A DNA stretch of 64,000 bases from Trebouxia sp. TZW2008 (lineage: Eukaryota; Chlorophyta; Trebouxiophyceae; Trebouxiales; Trebouxiaceae): the NCBI GenBank assembly GCA_002118135.1, contig BDIU01000511.1, positions 31,061-95,060 on the forward strand, read 5' to 3'. Shown here piece after piece: positions 56,690 to 64,000 of the stretch. The first letter of the stretch is position 1. The number at the start of each line of letters is the position of its first letter. The notes beneath the pieces are model-generated. The model did no database searches, was not told the origin of the DNA, and saw only the letters and a program-made list of their open reading frames with translations. A program made the position numbers and the translations under genes.

Positions 56690-58259
56690 TTAACATGAAG
56701 TCAACTCCTTGAGCCACCATAAATCATGTGACTTAGCAATGCATGAGCCATCATGTGCACCATCTGGCCATTGCAAGCCTATATGATTCATGAAGTATGG
56801 GTACTTTGCTGTGCCTAGAGGTCCTGCCCATTCAAAATCAACAATAAATACAACATTGGCAACCACGAGTATGTTGCAGCTGCGCAAGTCACCATGAACA
56901 TAACCAGCAGCATGCAACGCATGCACAGCTGCATTCAAAGACTCGTACGGCTTGTCTATCACCTCATCCCAAGTAGTAGCATCAATGAATTCCTCGACCA
57001 CCAACCACCAACCCTGCACAAGCTGTGTATAACCTAACAATGCAGGAGCATGTCCTTGAAGCGCCATTGCCTGATGCGCAGCGATGCTGTAGGATCTACA
57101 GTACTTGAGGAAAATAGGCCGGTCATTTGGCTGCATGGTCCCTTTGAAACACAAGCAACTGAGCCGGTGTGTGTACTGGAAAGTCTCCTCCACACCTTGT
57201 GTTGTGAGGAAGCTTGTAGGGTAAGGGAAATCTAGCTGCCGTGGCGTTGCTAGCGAATGAACACTGTCATAATAAGCAGCAAGCCTAGGCAAAGCCAACC
57301 TCAGTGCCATGAAACATCGAGCGGCCTGCAGCATGAGCGGACTGTATGGTTGCCACAGCAGCGACACCATGGGGCTCAACTGATCACAGATCAGCACATC
57401 ACTGAACACAGCTCCTGACAAACTCATGTTTGGGCCAGCCAACTCCACAAGAAGAGTTGGGCAGACTGATCGCTGCCTGACACTATTCCCTTCCCTAGCA
57501 GCATACTTTGCAGCATAGGCTGCGTTCTGCACATGGATGGCTCCGCTGCCAGCACCAACTTCATTTTTCACCTCAATGTTCACCATCAATCCACCCTTGA
57601 AATGCGTAAGGGAGCCATCAGTTTCAGCATCACCAAATTTTATGCGATCAAATTTGACCCCATACTCAGCCTCAAGCAACTGCCAAAAGACGCTCATTCT
57701 TTCAGCCTCTTTGCTGAAGTTGTCTGACATTGCTGATGCAACCCTGACTGTAAAGTTACAGTCAGCTTTTGATGGAACTGCATCTTCACAATCCTGAGCT
57801 ACCTGTGCAAGTATGGGATCGAGCAAAGCCACAGGGGTTGTAGGCTCATTGTGAGCTGTAGATTGACGATGGAAGTGTAGATACTTTCCTAGCGTTTTCA
57901 ATTTGCTATCTGCCCAACCACCCTCCACAGGCTTTGAGTAGGAAGATGCTGGTGGAAGCTTTCTGTTGACAAGAGCTGCAATGCCCTCACGATCCAAATC
58001 TTGGAGACCTGCAAATCATTGCATGATGATAACATCTTCATAGTCTTGGCGATAGGCAACATACCCAGATGTTGACAGTACGCAGACCGATCAATCTCTC
58101 ATTTTGCTTGACAATGTACATGAGATCACTTGCATACAGCAATGGCAAGACCAATCCCTCAGCATGCAATTCACAAACGGTACATCCTGAACCGATATCT
58201 TGCCTCATGGTACAATGTCTGAATGACTCTTGTTCCACTCCATGATACATTACAGCCAT
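56690..58259 (-). CDS. Nuclease-fold plus protein-kinase-fold protein
   Basis: Two minus-strand exons: 58259-58082 and a long 58008-56690, phase 1, about 498 residues from the ATG reading MAVMYHGVEQESF. Around residues 187-225 is FGDAETDGSL, then VNIEVKNEVGAGSG. This E-x-K (E205, K207) after an upstream Asp resembles a PD-(D/E)xK nuclease core. The C-terminal half is a kinase-like fold: PIFLKYC (candidate Lys361), VVEEFIDATTW hinge, YVHGDLRSCNILV catalytic loop (H431, D433, N438) and VDFEWAG (D450, Phe-Glu instead of Phe-Gly). Nuclease-kinase fusions of this kind are known among Crinkler-type proteins of fungi, oomycetes and algae; membership is inference. The long intron-poor exon contrasts with its neighbours. 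Upstream exons may exist. Confidence 0.6.
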
Positions 58260-58284
58260 GATGAAAGCAAAAAGCTATGCACAG

Positions 58285-59700
58285 TTGCACCTGCATCTTT
58301 TCTAGCCTTCTTGGCATGAAGGGAATGGTCAGAATAGTCGCCTGCATCTGTAGAACTGTATCTGCCCCGCTTGCCTGAAGTCACGGACAAACGTCAGGCA
58401 AGCAAGGAATTGATAGGCTTTGAACACAAAATATACATTGTGCTGTGAGGCGCAGTCAGCCTCTGCAGCCCACTGCAAAATCTACATGACACAGCGCGTT
58501 ATTGACATTCATATGAGTTGCCAAATCAAGCAGCATGAAAAAAACACTGAAACCTTGTGATGTATGTGTCGCATCAATTTGAGCTTGGGCAATGGTGCTG
58601 GCCCGCTGGAACATGTGCAGAAGCTGCACATGACATGACAATGCCGCTTTGTGTACATGAGGGGAGGGGTGTAGTGAAACACTTTGTGTACGTGCTCCCA
58701 TTGCCCTTCACCTTTGCAGATGCTGCACAAAACATTTTGGCGTGCTGCATGCACCACAAGGTGTAGATTTGCTTTGACCTAGGTCTAACCACTTTTCCCT
58801 AAAAACTTGCAAAACTCGTAAACTGTGTGACGGCAGACTTGCATGATGAAGCACAAGTCAACCCTAACCTGCGACTGCTGTACCTACAAGAGCCAAGCGC
58901 TGGTATTCTTTTGTTTGTCAACTGAGGACAAGTTGCCATGTGCATCTGATATATGCCATGCAGCTCACAGCTAGCAGAGGAAACACTGGCATACTATGGA
59001 GCAGGAGCACACAGCCTTGGAACTCAGAAAGACAACCGAGTACGTATCAAAACAATAGCAACACCTCACAGCTGCTACTCTGAGATGCTATGTACCACGA
59101 CCCATGAAAAATGAATACACACATACCACAAGGACTGGATACATGAAGTGGGTGCAACCATGCAACCCATTCTTGTCACCATTGTTGAATTGAATGCTTA
59201 CTGGAAAGTTGCACCAACTTCCAAATACAGGCAGGAAGCGGTATGCACAATGGCAATAGCAGCTTCCACTTGCAACTTCAAATGCAAAGCATAGGCATGC
59301 ACCTTAGTAGCAGGCCCACCATCTGAAGTCGCGGCCAGAGCCAAATTGTGTCTGTGAACAAGTACCTGTTGGTTTGAGCAGCTCTCTCAAGGTGCCCACC
59401 CAAAGCTCTGGATTTGGGGCAGAAAAGTACCTCCTAGCGACAGCGTCTGTTTTCTCAGCCAATGCAGCAGCAAGTCTTTGCTTGTCAGCAGGCCCAATCA
59501 CCGTGTCTGGTATGTCCCAAACATATGCTATAGCCTCATCAACAGTGCTTGGGTTTTGGACCATGTAGCCTACAATCAATACATCTATCACACATTGGAG
59601 GCGGTGCTGAGCTTCATATGCTAGGTGCTTAGCACTGCTGAGGAAAGAACCTTGCATCAGACGCGTTTGTGAGCGCCATGCACATGGCAACAAGCAGCTG
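58285..59700 (-). other. Coding-like minus-strand segments upstream of the kinase-fold gene
   Basis: Several open segments look exonic. 59700-59362 reads CVIDVLIVGYMVQNPSTVDE and KQRLAAALAEKTDAVARRYF, then ELWVGTLRELLKPT at a GTACTT donor. 59309-59213 reads LKLQVEAAIAIVHTASCLYL at a GTAAGC donor. A stretch near 58630-58560 reads FQRASTIAQAQIDATHTSQ, and one near 58365-58290 reads DYSDHSLHAKKARKDA. They are helical and could be the N-terminal half of the kinase-fold gene or a separate gene. I could not join them in phase to the exon at 58259, so they are listed apart. Confidence 0.35.
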
Positions 59701-60239
59701 ATAAGTTCAATGCTAAAAAGGCATGAATAAGTTTGAAAGAACACAATTTCTGTATGGCAAAAGATACAGATAACAAACTGATGCTCGGCACAGCATGCTG
59801 AGCAAAATTGTAAGAGCTGCCTGGCTTGAACACGAACAGTGCTGGTTGCAATGCGACCACAAGCAATTTTGCTGCATTTGTGATGGCAGTGCAAAATGAC
59901 CTTGCACATGATCTGCAGATGGAATACTTTGCACACACAGACTCTGCAAACTAAGCGTCACTCACCGGTCAAATGCAGGCTTGTGATGTATCAGCTTGTA
60001 AACGTGCCAGTGCAGTACGTGCACTGTTGGTTCTATGCTTCACACCAGGAAAAGGACCACTGAAAAGCAGGCTTGTCTGAGTTACGCCTCCAGCAGACCT
60101 GCAAAGCTATCTGCCAGTGATGTTGTTGTTGTATGTTATTGAGTAGCAATAGCATTAACCTGCAACACTGTTTTGTGCTAATCAAGCCGCAGCACCAATC
60201 ACACGGGGCAAATTAGGACGTTAACCAGTGTCACGGTTG

Positions 60240-60720
60240 GTCTCGCTCTGGTGAAACTTCCAGACCCTGCCTGCGCAGATCCAGGCAGCCTGAGCGGTGT
60301 TTGTGCTGTCGTTCGCCGCAGTGCCTGCAACCTGCTCAGGAACAAGCTGCTGTCCAACGACAGAGTTCCTACGTCAACGGTGATTCCGCTGCTGGACAAG
60401 CGGGGATTTCGGCATAACCACCTGCCTGTTCTCGTCGTACGACAGAAGCATGTAAAATTACTCTCTCTCTCTCTCTCTCATGTAGTAACTCCAGCAACCG
60501 TGTCTTGCTCAGCAACGGCGCTTCACTTCGTTCTCGCGGCTCTACTTGTATCGGCCCTCAGGAACGCTTCGGGTACTGTTCCGCTACGTTCATTGCCACT
60601 CCCTTCGTGGGTGATCTTGACAGCTCTGCAAGAAACCCAGACCAGGCTGCGTGCTGTTGCACTTCAAGGCTGGCGGAAGCAGACGTGACCAGCCTTGCAA
60701 CTGCTTGCTGCAGCGATTGA
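60240..60720. other. Unresolved open region with a (CT)n run
   Basis: Both strands are open for long stretches here and base composition looks richer in G+C than the flanks. A (CT)9 microsatellite sits at 60461-60479. It lies between two divergent genes and may be an upstream exon or promoter. No recognisable domain is present in either direction. Confidence 0.3.
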
Positions 60721-61250
60721 GGACTGTGTGCTCACAGAGGATAGTTTGTGACCTCACTTCGCAGAGCTGTAATACAGAGTGTCAGCAGTCCTGCTGCATG
60801 GTATGTTTCGCTGCTACGGGACAACACAGTTTGCTGCATTTTTGACTGCAATGAGAGTACAGTGTTTACTGGCCCTGAGGCAGGTCTTTGGAGGGTGCCT
60901 TGCCAAGCCAGAACTTACAGCACGCTGAAGCAAGGACTCTATGTAGTAGTCAGCCACTGAGCAAAGGTATGAAATCACAGCTGCCCCAGTTGTGGGCATC
61001 TCAGTGCCAGCAACTATTGCACAGCATCTTCATGTTTCTGCAACTTTGCAACAGGATGGTTGCTGCACTGTGTGGCAGTGGTGGTACATTTCAGCTTGTG
61101 TCGCATCCTTGCTGTGATCCAGTGTGTGCAGCCAAGTGTTGACAGTCGACCTGCAATGTGGATGCAATGTGCTTGCTGACAGCAACCTCCAAGACATTTC
61201 CTTACGCTCCTGAGCACAACTAGTCTAAAGCAATAGCAATTTGCACAGGC

Positions 61251-64000
61251 ATGGCGAAAACTTTGGGACCTGTGTCTCTGAAGCTTGAGGATGAGGTGCT
61301 CGTCAGGGTCCGAAGTAATACAACAATTGTGGATGTGCTGGAGCAACTAGACAAGGCCTGTAAGGGTGGCAGGGTTCAAGATGCTGAAGGCTTTGATGTG
61401 ACTGCACACTATTCACAAGACTTGCCTGAAGGAGATTATGTCATCAAGCAGCCGGTGTCAGGTGGGCCTCCTGATGCTGCATTGCATTATCACCACTAGT
61501 CATGAAGTATGGCTCTTGTTGTCTCTGTGGCTAGCAATGTCTTATGCGTGGCAGGAGCTTTGCTTTGGGCTTTTGATGCATGATGGGTATGTTGATGAGA
61601 ATCCCCTCATATCATTTGCCTGCATCAGATATTGCTTGAGATGGAAAGGGCAGCAGAAGGCAAGTAACTGAAACATATTTGGTTATGCAACCATGAGATA
61701 GGGGCTTATGGGCTCTTGTCACTTTGCATGCCCACTCTGTGATTTGGCTCAAGGCTTGTTAAAGCAGCTGGCTGGCGTGAGTATGCACAGCAAAACTTTT
61801 CATATTGCCTGTTCGATTATCATATTGCCGTATTGCCGAGAACGGGCACGTGGTAGAACACCAGAACAGAACACCTGCTTATTCAGCAAAGACAATTTTG
61901 CTTCTACTCTCTGTTGTGAACTTGTTGTGTCCTTGCTTTCGGCACGTCTGCGTCTTGGTTGGCAGCAGCAGTCATACGACCCGTTGCTTTGACAGCAGGC
62001 AGCAAGCCAGCCGACTATCTGGTCACTCACGCCTAGCAGCGGCTGCCCGCCTTTTACGCAGCCTGCTCACGTTCAGCTGCTCTTGCTTAGGCGCCAACTT
62101 CAGAAGGCTTCGGTGCCACCTTCAGCAGGCTCGCAGATTTGAGCCTGAATTGCCCGTCAATGAAGGGTTGCATTATTCACGGCCAGCACAGGCACAGCAA
62201 GCATCTTCAGCAGCAGGTGGACACAACACAGGGGTTTCTGCCAAGTGTAGATATGCAGCTAGTAGTGCGGCCCCACACAGCGCCTGGCTAGACCAATAAC
62301 TCAGGATCTGCTGTGCTGTTGGTGTGCAATGCAACAGCAACCTTGTTTTCTTTGACATGTAGCATGTGTGCACATTGTTTGTGGCTGAATGCAGGAATGG
62401 CAGCTGAGCCTCTGCTGCACCTTGTAGTAAAGCTGCATAGCACAGAGGAGCTGCTGTGCTACATGAAAGCCGCAACTCTGGCAGCTCAGGTTTTCAAGAC
62501 CTGCAAACTCAAAGCAAAGTGCCAAGAAGGCACATTGCAGGATGCCATTGGCATGGATTTAGCAGAGGATGGTACTGAGCTTCCAGCTGGTGTTTACTTC
62601 TTCACTCCGGCTGAACCAACAGGTTTATCATAGTATCAACCTTTGTGATGGACTGCCCTGTTGAGAGTTGAACGATGTTGCGCTTGCCCAGTGTTTCCCA
62701 GCAGATGCAAAGCTGTGGCTGCTGATGATTATTTTGCCGTGCAGTGGAACCGGCGATCGAGTATCGACTGTCACAACTGGAGCAGCAGGCTGTGAAGAGG
62801 CACAAGACAGGCTTCACAGAGACTCCACTTCCGTCGGCTGATGGTGACATGTTGCACCAAGCGACTGTCCAGTGTTTAAGTCACATGTTCTGTCTTACTG
62901 AAGCTTTGTGAGCATACTCTGTCGAAACATGTCACAATCAGACCCTGCACGGTCAGATCCTGCAAAGTCAGACCCTGCAAAGTCAGACCTTGCAAAGTCA
63001 AACCCTGCATGCAGATTTCAGCATACATCACAGAATTGCATTGCCTGCATGTCACAAGAGAGCCAATGACTGTCCATAGCACAGTAGGCCAAGTGTGTTG
63101 CAGAAGGGGTGATGTGGGAACAAGAGGTGGTGCTGGGCAAGACAGCCTGTCAGACCTGTCATGTCGATGAACTGCTGCAGCCTAAACAGCCCCTTTTAGC
63201 TGCACTTCGCTACCTCTTTCTGCTTCATCAAGGCCAGTCCCAGGATGCAAAGCCTATTGTTACAATGAAAAAGTCGCGAAATAAAGGTCAAGCAGATCTG
63301 GAGACGGTATATTACCCTCACATGCTGCAGATTTTTCAGGTGTCAGTCATCTTTCCTATGTATTTTGTCCTCACAGCTCACCTGACACAATAGAAGCATT
63401 GTGCATCCTCACTTGCATGGTCAACTGTGAAGCTTTGTCTGACTGGGTACATGTCTGCTGGTTCGTGCTGATGGCAAAGCAGCAATGGATGCCTGTGCCC
63501 TTTGCTTGTTTGAATGTGACAAGACACTGCTTTATGGAAAGGACAATGTGGCAAGCGGTGTTTGCCTGAGGTGTTGTGTCTGCATATTCAGGCGGCTGCC
63601 ATAGGGCAGATTGAAGTTGCATTCCTATTGGAAGATCATGCTTCTGCGGACACAGCTCGACCAGATCTGCGGTGCTTCATCAATGGCGTCGAAAGTCACC
63701 CTGGACAGGCAAAGGCTAGAAATGTATCATCCAACCCTCTCATTGACCCTGTTGGCATTCACAGCAACAAGGATGCCTTTGGCAAGGTAAGCCGCCTCAG
63801 GTTACAATACGCGGTATCTGCTAAATTGTTGTACACATGTGCATGACCTGGAAGATGCTTCAGGCTGTTAGGCCTGAGATTGTGCTATTGCAACCGCTGC
63901 ATGCTCCACCTACAAGTGTCAGCATTGTTGCTGACAAACAGTCAAGGAATCATATTGACTGTGCTTTGCAGTTGCACAAGGTCATCAGGAGCAAGTTCTT
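61251..64000 (+). CDS. Multi-exon protein with two paralogous small domains, 3' partial
   Basis: Exons: 61251-61461, 62395-62622, about 62746-62879, about 63103-63339, 63592-63786, and 63972 past the window end. The first two exons encode related ~70-residue units: PVSLKLEDEVLVRVRSNTTI to VQDAEGFDVTAHYSQDLPEG, and PLLHLVVKLHSTEELLCYMK to LQDAIGMDLAEDGTELPAG. Both end in a short strand (DYVIKQP, VYFFTPAEP). They look like beta-grasp (ubiquitin-like) repeats, which would suit a Crinkler-type N-terminus; this is inference. Later exons read VVLGKTACQTCHVDELL, AALRYLFLLHQGQSQDAKP and GQIEVAFLLEDHASADTARP. It is divergent from the nuclease/kinase gene, to which it may be related. No stop is reached. 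Confidence 0.5.
62941..63010 (+). repeat. 15-bp tandem repeat, about five copies
   Basis: Units of the form TCAGACCCTGCAAAG (variants with GATCC, CTTGC and AACCC) lie in the intron before the 63103 exon. Confidence 0.85.

Overview
This is nuclear DNA of an intron-dense eukaryote, most likely a green alga (chlorophyte, perhaps trebouxiophycean). The window has no operons or Shine-Dalgarno sites. Genes are split into short exons with GT-AG or GC-AG junctions and many TGCAG-type acceptors. The gene set (TFIIH p44, gamma-tubulin, NSUN6, TMEM18, an ER DnaJ-thioredoxin protein, a GT54-like glycosyltransferase) is eukaryotic. Lineage is inferred from overall character; no marker fixes it. Exon ends were placed by hand from splice sites, reading-frame phase and remembered family sequences.

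Layout: 161-3139 (+) ankyrin-repeat gene, 5' cut by the window; 4517-7679 (+) secreted parallel beta-helix protein; 9306-10940 (-) Cys/His-rich protein; 11329-15722 (+) TFIIH p44 (GTF2H2/SSL1); 16296-19700 (-) GnT-IV-like glycosyltransferase; 20323-24731 (+) gamma-tubulin; 25367-27164 (-) tandem universal-stress-domain protein; 27572-29103 (+) low-molecular-weight-phosphatase-like protein with an altered P-loop; 29350-34736 a 5.4-kb segment bounded by ~420-bp inverted repeats and holding broken element genes and a frameshifted LRR gene; 35396-36257 (+) TMEM18; 37402-45237 (-) ER DnaJ-thioredoxin fusion; 45583-52177 (+) NSUN6 RNA methyltransferase; 52999-54481 (-) small membrane protein; 55219-55611 (+) retroelement-like fragment with two N bases; 56690-58259 (-) nuclease-fold plus kinase-fold protein; 61251-64000 (+) two-domain repeat protein that runs off the end.

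Many neighbours are head-to-head with short shared upstream regions: Cys/His protein and TFIIH p44, glycosyltransferase and gamma-tubulin, USP and phosphatase-like, DnaJ-Trx and NSUN6 (345 bp). Convergent pairs share 3' regions that hold tandem repeats.

The most unusual signal is a genome-style habit. In at least six genes, short pieces spanning an exon edge and the adjoining intron have been copied in tandem, leaving decayed exon 'echoes' in introns or just past the last exon. NSUN6 has four full copies of one exon at ~197-bp spacing plus further half copies; the glycosyltransferase has about eight copies of one exon start; gamma-tubulin has four copies of the end of exon 10. Usually one copy is intact and the rest carry stops or frameshifts. 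GC-AG introns are also frequent, three of them in gamma-tubulin alone.
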